A DNA stretch of 64,000 nucleotides from DT-110 sp030148525 (GTDB lineage Bacteria > Bacteroidota > Bacteroidia > Chitinophagales > Saprospiraceae), in the NCBI GenBank assembly GCA_965227445.1, contig OZ245751.1, forward strand, positions 3,906,001 to 3,970,000, in the 5' to 3' direction. Positions 34,094 through 41,882 of the stretch are shown piece after piece. The translations under genes and the position numbers were made by a program. A model generated the notes under the pieces. That model searched no databases and had not been told where the DNA came from. It saw only the letters and a program-made list of their open reading frames with translations. Position 1 is the first letter of the stretch. Each line of letters starts with the position of its first letter.

Positions 34094-36492
34094 ATATCAG
34101 CACGCCCAGACGACGTATTGGTTATGGAACCCTCCTTTTTTTGCTGGTCTTCAGTATTTGGTATGTATTCCTGGCTTTGCCGCGCCCTTTATTCGACCGC
34201 CCCTACAGCCCGGTACTGGTAGACAGCCGGGGTTCGTTATTGTCGGCCCGTGTAGCTACTGACGGCCAGTGGCGCTTTCCGGTAACTGATTCCCTTTCGG
34301 AAAAATACATACGTGCCGTCACCACTTTTGAGGACAAGCGTTTTTTTCGCCATCCGGGTTTTGACGTACGTGCTCTTGCCCGTGCCTTTCGGCAAAACCT
34401 GAATGCCGGTACGATCGTAAGCGGAGGCAGCACAATAACCATGCAGATCATCCGGCTGGCCAGTGATGATCCGCCCCGTACCATTTGGGAAAAAGGGCGG
34501 GAAATCGTCTTGTCAACCCGGCTGGAATGGCAATACTCCAAACGTCGATTACTGGAGATTTATGCCAGTCACGCACCCTTCGGCGGAAATGTAGTCGGTA
34601 TCGATGCCGCTGCCTGGCGGTATTTCGGTAAACCAGCCACCAGAATTTCCTGGGCAGAAGCTACCTTACTGGCCGTTTTGCCCAATAGCCCATCCCTGCT
34701 TCACCTGGGCCAGGGACGCGATGACCTCCTGGCCAAACGCAATCGTTTACTGAACCGACTGCATCAGCAGAGTGCCATCGACTCCCTAACCCTGGAAGCG
34801 GCTTTGGCCGAACCATTACCCCCCCAACCGAGAGCTTTGCCCAATGAAGCACCCCACCTCATGGCACGCCTCTCGCAGAGCCAGAAACGATCCGGGGCAT
34901 ACCGCACTACCGTCAGCCTCGATCAGAACCTGCAAATCAGGGTATCCGCAACGCTGGACCAACATTACCGGCGGTTAAAAGGGCAGGGCATACACAATCT
35001 GGCGGCAATTGTTATTCACGTGCCCACGGGCGAAGTACGGGCATATGTCGGCAATGTGCTGGCAGCGGGAGCAGAACACGGCAATATGGTCGATGTCATT
35101 CGGAGCCCGAGGAGTACCGGAAGTATTATGAAGCCGTTTTTGTTTGCCCACGCCCTGCAGGACGGTACCATCCTCTCGGAGAGCCTGCTGGCCGATCACC
35201 CCGTCAACTTCAACGGATACCGCCCTGAGAATTATGGATTAACGTTTTCCGGGGCCGTGCCGGCGCGGCGGGCTTTGAGCCGATCCCTGAACATTCCTTT
35301 CATCCAACTACTCAATCAATACGGTCAGGAACGCTTTCACCAACAATTACGCGATCTGGGGTTAACGACGATCAATCGCCCTCCGGAACACTACGGATTG
35401 TCACTGATACTGGGAGGGGCCGAATCGCGCCTGGATGAGTTGACTGCTGCCTATGCCTGGATGGGACGCACCCTGAATATTTACAATCAGTTCGATGGAC
35501 AATACCTGCCGGAAAAGCCCGGTCGGTGGTTCACCTTTGCGCCCGGGGCCAACCTTCGTCCCCAGCATCCACTGGCGCCGGAGTTTGTTGATCAGTCAGC
35601 CCAATTGCGTGCGGGGGCTATCTGGAAAACCTTTGAAGCCATGCAAGAGGTAGAGCGGCCAGCATCGCGCGGGGAATGGGAACAATTTCGATCGAGCCGC
35701 CAAATTGCCTGGAAAACGGGCACCAGTTTTGGATTCAGGGACGCCTGGGCCATTGGGGTAACCCCGGAATATGCGGTGGGTATCTGGGCCGGCAATGCCA
35801 ATGGTGAAGGCCGTCCGGGTTTGATCGGCATCCATGCTGCCGGGCCGGTACTATTTGATATTTTTGATCAATTGCCACCAACCAGTTGGTGGGATGCGCC
35901 GTATGACGACTTACAAGAAATCAGGGTATGCCACCAATCGGGTGAACTGGCAGGGCCGCATTGCCCGGCTGAGGTCCAATGGGAGACACGCAGTGCGCGA
36001 GGAGGACGTACCTGTCCCTACCACCGCTTGCTCCACCTGGACCCCACGGGCACCTTTCAGGCCGATGCTTCCTGTTTTCCGGTGGAGACACTTCGACACC
36101 AGTCCTGGTTTATTCTGCCCCCGCGAATGGCACATTATTACCGGACCGGTCACCCGGAATATCGGCCGACTCCACCGGTGCATCCTGATTGTAGTCAATC
36201 GGATAGCCAAAAGGACGAGATGATGCAGCTCATTTACCCGCAGCAGGCCCGCCGCATTCAGGTACCACGCAATGCCGACGGCACCTTATCAAGAACCGTG
36301 TTTGAATTAGCCCACCAACGCCCGGATACCAAAGTATTCTGGCATATCGACGATCGGTTCATGGGTGTCACCCAAACCTTTCACGTTATGGAATTCGTAC
36401 CCGAACCCGGGCCACATACCCTGACCCTTGTCGACGAAGCGGGTCATCGCCTGGAACAGCGTTTCGATATTTTGGCAGCACCAGCTAAATAA
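34090..36492 (+). CDS. pbpC: Penicillin-binding protein 1C
   Basis: 800 residues. One N-terminal membrane helix (12-31), a GT51 glycosyltransferase domain with catalytic E81 in FEDKRFFRHPGFD and GGSTITMQ, a transpeptidase domain with S345-IM-K348, SRSLN and K542-TGTS, and a C-terminal beta domain (BiPBP_C type, about 700-795). It polymerises and cross-links peptidoglycan in the periplasm. Many bacteria pair pbpC with an alpha-2-macroglobulin gene; here the neighbour is instead a small lipoprotein. Confidence 0.94.
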   Translation: MNISTPRRRIGYGTLLFLLVFSIWYVFLALPRPLFDRPYSPVLVDSRGSLLSARVATDGQWRFPVTDSLSEKYIRAVTTFEDKRFFRHPGFDVRALARAFRQNLNAGTIVSGGSTITMQIIRLASDDPPRTIWEKGREIVLSTRLEWQYSKRRLLEIYASHAPFGGNVVGIDAAAWRYFGKPATRISWAEATLLAVLPNSPSLLHLGQGRDDLLAKRNRLLNRLHQQSAIDSLTLEAALAEPLPPQPRALPNEAPHLMARLSQSQKRSGAYRTTVSLDQNLQIRVSATLDQHYRRLKGQGIHNLAAIVIHVPTGEVRAYVGNVLAAGAEHGNMVDVIRSPRSTGSIMKPFLFAHALQDGTILSESLLADHPVNFNGYRPENYGLTFSGAVPARRALSRSLNIPFIQLLNQYGQERFHQQLRDLGLTTINRPPEHYGLSLILGGAESRLDELTAAYAWMGRTLNIYNQFDGQYLPEKPGRWFTFAPGANLRPQHPLAPEFVDQSAQLRAGAIWKTFEAMQEVERPASRGEWEQFRSSRQIAWKTGTSFGFRDAWAIGVTPEYAVGIWAGNANGEGRPGLIGIHAAGPVLFDIFDQLPPTSWWDAPYDDLQEIRVCHQSGELAGPHCPAEVQWETRSARGGRTCPYHRLLHLDPTGTFQADASCFPVETLRHQSWFILPPRMAHYYRTGHPEYRPTPPVHPDCSQSDSQKDEMMQLIYPQQARRIQVPRNADGTLSRTVFELAHQRPDTKVFWHIDDRFMGVTQTFHVMEFVPEPGPHTLTLVDEAGHRLEQRFDILAAPAK

Positions 36493-36852
36493 ATCAGGCA
36501 CCTGCACTCAAATGACATGCAGATGCCTGTGACATACTATGAGAAAACTACAGATTAGAAGATAGTATGTTTTTCGACCGGTTCGGCTGGGGAATGAGTA
36601 TTCGGTGGCCAGGGTGGGGATGAGTTGGGCTAATGCCTTTTTTTACGGGTGGGAGCAGGTACAGAAAATAAAAAAACTGCACCTCATTAGGGATCGGGGT
36701 GCAGTTGGAAACAAACATACTATGAGAAAACTATTCGCAAGCTACTATCAATAAGTAGCAATAGGAAACCGGGCGGGTCCTTCTTTTTAAAAGGTATGTA
36801 AATCAAAGGGAATGGTGTGGATACCCACTAAACGGGAGGTAATAAGTAGCGT
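36493..36852. other. Intergenic region with duplicated MRKL mini-ORFs and hairpins
   Basis: 360 bp. A 19-bp direct repeat (ACATACTATGAGAAAACTA) occurs at 36532-36550 and 36715-36733; each contains an ATG opening a tiny frame, MRKLQIRR (36539-36565) and MRKLFASYYQ (36722-36754). A hairpin pairs CAGGCACCTGCA with TGCAGATGCCTG after pbpC (36497-36529), and another pairs AACTGCACC with GGTGCAGTT (36675-36707) just before the second copy. Confidence 0.5.
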
Positions 36853-38781
36853 TTAGCGCATGTGAATATCCACAATAGGGATCTTGATCTCCACCCGGGT
36901 ACCGCTTGGTTGGCCATTTTCATCTTTCATATCGATGGTGCGGACGAAGACTTTGTTGGCATCGGCATTGTGCAAAATGCGCAGTCGATCTTCGGTAATT
37001 TTAGTTCCCCGGGATTTGTGATTTTGGTACTGGGCATCCTGCATTTGGTTATCCCTTGCCTTCTTGCGGCCGATGCCATTGTCCTCGACAATACAGATGA
37101 TGGATTTTTCATCGTACATGGAGAAAATGAGTTGAATCATGCCATTTTTTCGGGTCCGCAGTCCGTGCTCTATGGCATTTTCCACGTAGGGCTGCACGAT
37201 CATGGTCGGCACCCCCAGAATGTCTTCTTCGATGTCCTCGTCTACCTGAATGCGGTAGCGCAACTGATCCTCAAAGCGCAGCTTTTCGTTGATATACAGG
37301 TAGTCCCGCAAGAATTCGATCTCTTTTTCGAGCGAAATAAATTCCAGGTCGCTGTACTCCAGTGATTGCCGCATCAACTTGGCGAATTTAGCCAGGTATT
37401 TGGCGGCGTGATTCCCTTTATTACTGGTAATATAGTTTTGGATAGAATTCAGGGCATTGTACAGGAAATGCGGGTTCATCTGAGCCCGCAAGGCCTTGAG
37501 CTGGAGTTTGGTCGCTTGCAGTCGCAAGAGTTCGGCTTCCTGCCGCTTTTTCTCAGCATCGTATTTGACTTCCAGTTCCATCTGGCGGCGGTCATTGACC
37601 TGGCGAACATACAGGTCGCTGTACTTGCTGTGCAGTGCCTGAAAATGGTAAGCATCTTCCCATTCCTGATGATTAGCGTAGAAGGTGGCAATGTTTTCGG
37701 AGGTAGCGGAAGCGAGCTTCAGGTCTTCCAATTCTTCGGCAATATTCAACGCCATATGAAAATGCTCGATGGCCGGCTTGTACTGGCCCATGCCGTCGTA
37801 GGACTGGGCTCGCCAGGAGGCGATGTGCCCAAGGTTATCCAATTCACCGTTTCCGAATTCCTGATACAGGCCTTCGGCTTTTTCCAGGAGTTCCAATGCC
37901 TCTTTAAAGTTTTCCTTTTGCAGGGCACAATACCCAAGGTTGGCGTAAGCACTAGCGTGACTTATCGGATTTATGTCATCGGGATTCTGGACCGCTTTCA
38001 GGAAAAACTGTTCGGCATTTTCCAGATCGGAAGCCGCCAGATAGGCATTGCCCAGGTTCAGGTAGTTCCACGACAAACGCGACCGCATGTTCATGGATTC
38101 CGACATTTCAACCACCTTACGGTACGACAGGATGCTGCGTTCGTAATTATCGTTATGCACGTAGATGGTTCCCAAACCGCTGTGGATGAGCCCCAAAAAA
38201 TACATGTCTTTCGGACTGAGCGGGCCCTTAAGGCTACTCAACTGCTTATCCGCTTCCAGTAAGTCCTCAATGGCCTTACTAAAATCCGACAGCATCAGGT
38301 TGAGAAATCCATAGCGGGCGATCAGTCGGGCCCGGAGGGCCGGGTGGGGAAAACGCTTGAGGATGAGCTCGGCTTTTTCGAGCAATTGCCTTGCGTAGTC
38401 GTTTTCCTTGTTATTCATGCAGGTCCCTGCATAGTCGATCATTATTTCGGCTTGCTGAAAAACCGTTCCGGTAGTTTCTGCGACCTGAATGGCCTCATTA
38501 AAGTATTGGACAGATCGTTCGAAATCGTAGCGCATATTCGCCACCAGGGCCCGGTACTGGTGATAGCGTAACTGAAAGTCCATTTGGGAGTGCCCCAAAT
38601 CTGCGTTTTTCAGCAGGTCGTAGAGTTCCTCCAGTAGTCGCTCGGCCCGTTTGATGTCGGTAAATACGTAATAGCCAAGGAGCTGATCGATTATCTCCAT
38701 GCGCTGGCTGGCTGCCTTATTTTGTTGGAGTTGATACTCCAGCGGTTCGATTTGTTCCAGCAAGGGCAGGGAATTTGTCAT
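36853..38781 (-). CDS. Cytoplasmic LytS-type histidine kinase with TPR sensor region
   Basis: 642 residues, no signal peptide or membrane helix. Residues 30-390 form a TPR-like superhelix (for example NYLNLGNAYLAASDLENAEQ, AYANLGYCALQKENFKEALE). A coiled coil (395-432) leads into the His_kinase domain with phospho-acceptor H438 in LRAQMNPHFLYNALN, then the ATPase part with PYVENAIEHGL and VEDNGIG. It should phosphorylate the LytTR regulator encoded at 39280-40065. A soluble TPR sensor suggests that the signal is detected inside the cell, perhaps a peptide or protein. The peptide gene lies directly upstream. Confidence 0.9.
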   Translation of the reverse strand: MTNSLPLLEQIEPLEYQLQQNKAASQRMEIIDQLLGYYVFTDIKRAERLLEELYDLLKNADLGHSQMDFQLRYHQYRALVANMRYDFERSVQYFNEAIQVAETTGTVFQQAEIMIDYAGTCMNNKENDYARQLLEKAELILKRFPHPALRARLIARYGFLNLMLSDFSKAIEDLLEADKQLSSLKGPLSPKDMYFLGLIHSGLGTIYVHNDNYERSILSYRKVVEMSESMNMRSRLSWNYLNLGNAYLAASDLENAEQFFLKAVQNPDDINPISHASAYANLGYCALQKENFKEALELLEKAEGLYQEFGNGELDNLGHIASWRAQSYDGMGQYKPAIEHFHMALNIAEELEDLKLASATSENIATFYANHQEWEDAYHFQALHSKYSDLYVRQVNDRRQMELEVKYDAEKKRQEAELLRLQATKLQLKALRAQMNPHFLYNALNSIQNYITSNKGNHAAKYLAKFAKLMRQSLEYSDLEFISLEKEIEFLRDYLYINEKLRFEDQLRYRIQVDEDIEEDILGVPTMIVQPYVENAIEHGLRTRKNGMIQLIFSMYDEKSIICIVEDNGIGRKKARDNQMQDAQYQNHKSRGTKITEDRLRILHNADANKVFVRTIDMKDENGQPSGTRVEIKIPIVDIHMR

Positions 38782-38804
38782 ATACGATAAATATAAATAA
38801 TTAA

Positions 38805-38830
38805 AGGGCCACTGCTACCACAGTGACCCT
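38805..38830 (-). terminator. Hairpin after the peptide gene
   Basis: AGGGCCACTG (38805-38814) and CAGTGACCCT (38821-38830) form a 10-bp stem with one mismatch and a 6-nt loop. On the reverse strand it is followed by TTTAATTATTTATATTT, a weak U-rich tail. It would end most transcripts of the peptide gene before the kinase gene. Confidence 0.6.
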
Positions 38831-38855
38831 TAATATATATATTTTTCAATAAATT

Positions 38856-38993
38856 TTATTGTGGAATGATTCGTCCGCAGCCGTTATTCCAGTTACGGCC
38901 CTTCTTACCACCCTGGATCTTTTTCAAGTCCTTTTTAGGTAAGGTGTTGAGATCTTTTTTCAGATCTTCCAGCGTCTTTTTTTTCTTTCCCAT
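38856..38993 (-). CDS. Double-glycine leader peptide (candidate RiPP or signalling peptide)
   Basis: 45 residues from ATG 38993; the frame is open to 39047 but MGKKKKTLEDLKKDLNTLPK is a natural N terminus. The leader is Lys/Leu-rich and amphipathic and ends DLKKIQGG at 28-29, the classical double-glycine cleavage site used by C39-peptidase ABC exporters. The predicted core is KKGRNWNNGCGRIIPQ (16 residues, one Cys). It lies between the response regulator and the kinase, with its own hairpin terminator and 286 bp of upstream sequence. No exporter or modification enzyme is in the window. Candidate pheromone or bacteriocin-like peptide. Confidence 0.75.
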   Translation of the reverse strand: MGKKKKTLEDLKKDLNTLPKKDLKKIQGGKKGRNWNNGCGRIIPQ

Positions 38994-39044
38994 AATGTGA
39001 ACGGTTTTTAAGACTCTATGGGATACTAGTTGCCCGATAAAGTC

Positions 39045-39076
39045 CAAAAATCTAATAAAAATCTGAGTTCTCCAAC
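39045..39076 (-). promoter_or_regulatory. Candidate promoter of the peptide gene
   Basis: Reverse strand TTG (39075-39073) and GATTTTTG (39052-39045), 20 bp apart, approximate the Bacteroidota -33 and -7 elements (one mismatch in TAnnTTTG). A hairpin, TGACGAC against GTCGTCA (39079-39101), lies immediately upstream. Confidence 0.35.
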
Positions 39077-39169
39077 TATGACGACCACAAAAAAGTCGTC
39101 AAACATGCATCGTATACACCATTCTTAACTACTCATCAGATAATGAACGCCTTACGCATTACACTTACT

Positions 39170-39198
39170 AATGGTCCCTAAATCATTAAAAATGGTCC
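39170..39198 (-). promoter_or_regulatory. Direct repeat, possible LytTR binding site
   Basis: Reverse strand GGACCATT occurs at 39198-39191 and 39177-39170, start-to-start 21 bp, two helical turns. LytTR regulators (AgrA, ComE, VirR) bind pairs of about 9-bp direct repeats with this spacing. The pair lies about 95-115 bp upstream of the candidate -33 element of the peptide gene and 80 bp after the stop of the LytTR gene. Function inferred. Confidence 0.45.
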
Positions 39199-39279
39199 AT
39201 TTCATTTAGCAAACGGTTATCGCTTGCCGATCCAGTAGTTGTAAAAGAACGCAGGAAGGGATGCGGTTCGTGTGTGACA

Positions 39280-40065
39280 CTAACGGACGGGGCCCTGGTG
39301 TAGACGTCGTATCTGCTCCATGAAAGCCGGGCGCCTTCTGCGCGATACTTCAATTTGCAATTCGTCGTCCATGATCACATAGCCGCCTTCGCCTTTTACG
39401 AATTTGCGCATGTAATTAAGGTTTATAACGTGTCGTTTGTGAACCCTGTAGAAATTGAAGGGAGCTAGAAGCTCTTCGTAAGATTTGATGGTTTTTGAAG
39501 CAGTGATTCGCTCACCACTGTCCAGGTAGATGTGGGTGTAGTTGTCTTCTGCTTCAAATCTAACAATATCTCTGATATTTACAAAATATATACCATCAAT
39601 TGCCGAAATACTCATCTTAGTAAAGGCATTGGGGTTGTTGTAGTGGTTGCTGAATATCTCCAACCGCTTATCGATCTCATCCCGCTTGCGCAGGCGAATG
39701 CGATTCACCGCATCCCGTAGTGCATCCGGATCGATGGGCTTCAGGATGTAGCCGATTGAGCTGTATTCACAGGCTTTGATCGCGTATTCCTCGTAGGCCG
39801 TCACAAAAATAACCTCAAAATCGATCGGACGGATCTGGTTTAATAGCTTAAAAACTAAACCATCGGGCAGACTTATGTCCAAAAAAGCTACATCTGGTTC
39901 CGTGGTGGGGCTCGAGAACATAGTCACGCCTTCCGAAACACTGGAGGCTTCACCTATTACCTCGACATCTCCCTGCTGGGATAATAAGTTCTTGAGGTTG
40001 TTAAGACCATTGACCTCATCTTCTACTATAACCGCTTTGATAACAGAATCTCCACTTTTTGACAT
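39280..40065 (-). CDS. LytTR family response regulator
   Basis: 261 residues. The receiver domain has E15/D16, phospho-acceptor D63 in AFLDISLPDG and Lys in GYILKPID. A linker of about 30 residues is followed by a LytTR DNA-binding domain (about 150-255) with VRFEAEDNYTHIYL and FYRVHKRHVINLNYMRKF. The partner is the LytS-type kinase downstream. The peptide gene between the two is an obvious target. Confidence 0.92.
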   Translation of the reverse strand: MSKSGDSVIKAVIVEDEVNGLNNLKNLLSQQGDVEVIGEASSVSEGVTMFSSPTTEPDVAFLDISLPDGLVFKLLNQIRPIDFEVIFVTAYEEYAIKACEYSSIGYILKPIDPDALRDAVNRIRLRKRDEIDKRLEIFSNHYNNPNAFTKMSISAIDGIYFVNIRDIVRFEAEDNYTHIYLDSGERITASKTIKSYEELLAPFNFYRVHKRHVINLNYMRKFVKGEGGYVIMDDELQIEVSRRRRPAFMEQIRRLHQGPVR

Positions 40066-40543
40066 AAGCTCTTTTCGTTAATTGGGATGAATATTAAAGG
40101 TACAAACTTCCAGTAAAAAACTCATTTATATACTTTCCATCTTTCTATATGTGTTGTGAAGCATCCATGAGCTGCCCAATTCTTTTGGCGAAAGCCAATT
40201 CAAACTCATTTTGCTTATATTCTCCGACCAGACTTAGAGCGTGCTTGGGATTTGTTTTTGATGGCGAAAATGTCTAGAATTTGGTTCTCACAAAGCCTTT
40301 TTTGAGCTTCGTAGCATGGCTACGGGGCGAAAAAAGGCTGCAGTGAGGTTCAAATATACCGCTTCCGAAAAGGATTGGGCTTTGCCCAACCTTTTCACGC
40401 GAGTATATACTCGACTCGAAGTGGATTGGATTCCCAAACCACTTCGTTGTCGGTATAATAGACATTTGCAGTCCAAAGGATAAATCCCAAACACGCTCTT
40501 ACATACAGGTTATACCACCAAAAACAATGCCAAAACCAGGTGA
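40066..40543. other. Intergenic region with hairpin and dispersed repeat
   Basis: 478 bp between divergent genes. It holds copy 2 of the dispersed element (40355-40457) and, 15 bp to its left, a long imperfect hairpin (40294-40339): AGCCTTTTTT pairs with AAAAAAGGCT and inside it CGTAGC pairs with GCTACG. No ORF or known RNA is visible. Confidence 0.6.
40355..40457 (-). repeat. Dispersed palindromic element, copy 2
   Basis: 103 bp on the reverse strand, bounded by TATACCG and CGGTATA. Order: CGAAGTGG stem (40417-40446) with a short loop, the palindrome GAGTATATACTC, then GGTTGGGCAAAGCCCAATCC and CTTTTCGGAAG. The first loop is shortened and has the orientation seen in copy 3. Confidence 0.85.
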
Positions 40544-41377
40544 ATGGGGCAGGAACGCATTAAACGCAACCGGTTAAAGGAACGAATTCACGAGATCATT
40601 TTCGAGGCCGACACCTTTGAGGGGAAAGCCTTCGATGTGCTGCTTCTCATCAGCATCCTGGCCAGTGTGATCATCGTTATGCTCGAAAGCATTCCGGAAT
40701 ACGACGCACTGTACCATGAATTTTTCCACATCACAGAATGGACCTTTACCATTCTGTTTACCGTCGAGTACTTACTGCGTATGTACAGCGTGTACCGACC
40801 GCGTAAGTACGTCCTGAGTTTTTATGGTATCATTGATTTACTGGCCATACTGCCAACTTATCTGAGCCTCTTCCTGGCGGGCTCCCATTACCTGCTGGTA
40901 ATCCGGGGGCTGCGCTTACTGCGTGTTTTCCGAATATTCAAATTGGGGCATTTTATGCAAGAGGGTGATATTATCCGGCGGGCCATGCTGGCCAGCCGGG
41001 CCAAGATCACGGTATTCCTCACCTTCGTAATTCTGATGGTTACTATTGTCGGATCGGTCATGTATCTGATCGAAGGCGACCAGAACGCCAGCTTTTCCAG
41101 TATTCCCCGCGCTATGTACTGGGCGGTGGTCACCCTAACCACCGTTGGCTATGGTGATATCACCCCCGTTACCAATTTGGGACAATTCCTATCGGCGGTC
41201 GTCATGGTCCTGGGCTACGCCGTAATTGCAGTACCTACCGGCATCGTTTCAGCAGAAATGATATCGGAAGTCCGAAAGAACCAGGTTAGCAACCAGGCTT
41301 GCCGCTATTGCGGACGGGAAGGACACTCCATAGATGCCGTGCACTGTAAGTACTGTGGTGAGCTACTGAATGAATAA
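40544..41377 (+). CDS. Voltage-gated potassium channel with C-terminal zinc ribbon
   Basis: 277 residues. Six-helix ion transport domain: S1 (31-48), S4-like basic helix RGLRLLRVFRIFKLG (121-135) and pore with selectivity filter TTVGYGD (199-205). After S6 there is a short C-terminal tail with CRYC (253/256), H261 and CKYC (268/271), a small zinc-ribbon-like knuckle. Inner membrane K+ flux is the expected role; the zinc tail could be a ligand-sensing or assembly domain. Heptamer repeats follow the stop. Confidence 0.88.
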   Translation: MGQERIKRNRLKERIHEIIFEADTFEGKAFDVLLLISILASVIIVMLESIPEYDALYHEFFHITEWTFTILFTVEYLLRMYSVYRPRKYVLSFYGIIDLLAILPTYLSLFLAGSHYLLVIRGLRLLRVFRIFKLGHFMQEGDIIRRAMLASRAKITVFLTFVILMVTIVGSVMYLIEGDQNASFSSIPRAMYWAVVTLTTVGYGDITPVTNLGQFLSAVVMVLGYAVIAVPTGIVSAEMISEVRKNQVSNQACRYCGREGHSIDAVHCKYCGELLNE

Positions 41378-41454
41378 CGGAAATCGGAAAGCGGAGATCG
41401 GAAGTCTAACCCCATTCCCCCATTCTCCCTTTCCCCCATTCCCCCATTCTCCCT
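41378..41454. repeat. Heptamer CGGAAAT run and CCCCATTC octamer run
   Basis: Four heptamers of the type CGGAAAT/CGGAAAG/CGGAGAT occupy 41378-41405, followed by two copies of an octamer set (CCCCATTC twice, then TCCCTTTC) up to 41454, between convergent genes. Confidence 0.8.
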
Positions 41455-41874
41455 TCAAGCCCCCGGTACCCGGGAGGTCGCAAATAAGCGCTTAATACTG
41501 TATTTACCGGCACCGTTTACGTAGATCATTAACAGCCCGCCAATTATGGCGATATTCTTCATAAAAGAAATAGAAGCCTCCCGGTAATCTAGACCAGTTT
41601 CCTGCCAAAAAGCCTCTGCAATCAAGGTTACCGGCACCCAATAAAACAATAACAAGGTAGCACCGAACTTGGACCGGTATCCGAACAGAATCAGGGTGGC
41701 ACCGAGGATTAACACCCCAATCGCCGCGGACAACAGCAGATCCTGCCGCCAGGTGATGCCATATTCGGTCATGGTTTCTTTCGTCTGATCAAAATAACGG
41801 ATCGAATCGTACGCTTCAAAAAAGAAAATGACTGATAATAATGCACGTCCCAACAAATCAAAGATCGCTTTCAT
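41455..41874 (-). CDS. DoxX family membrane protein
   Basis: 139 residues with four hydrophobic segments (about 6-22, 47-66, 70-87, 106-122). LLGRALLSVIFFFEAYDSI at the start and the FGYRSKFGATLLLFYWVPVT block fit the DoxX family, small quinone-linked or redox-related inner membrane proteins of poorly known function. It starts 8 nt after the stop of the FAD dehydrogenase gene on the same strand, so it is in one operon with it. Confidence 0.82.
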   Translation of the reverse strand: MKAIFDLLGRALLSVIFFFEAYDSIRYFDQTKETMTEYGITWRQDLLLSAAIGVLILGATLILFGYRSKFGATLLLFYWVPVTLIAEAFWQETGLDYREASISFMKNIAIIGGLLMIYVNGAGKYSIKRLFATSRVPGA

Positions 41875-41882
41875 AAACAGTA

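Noticed and set aside
39280..40065. Idea that the LytTR gene and peptide gene form one simple operon with the kinase
   Set aside because: The 286-bp gap upstream of the peptide gene and the hairpin after it suggest that the peptide is a separate transcription unit, even though all three genes read in the same direction.
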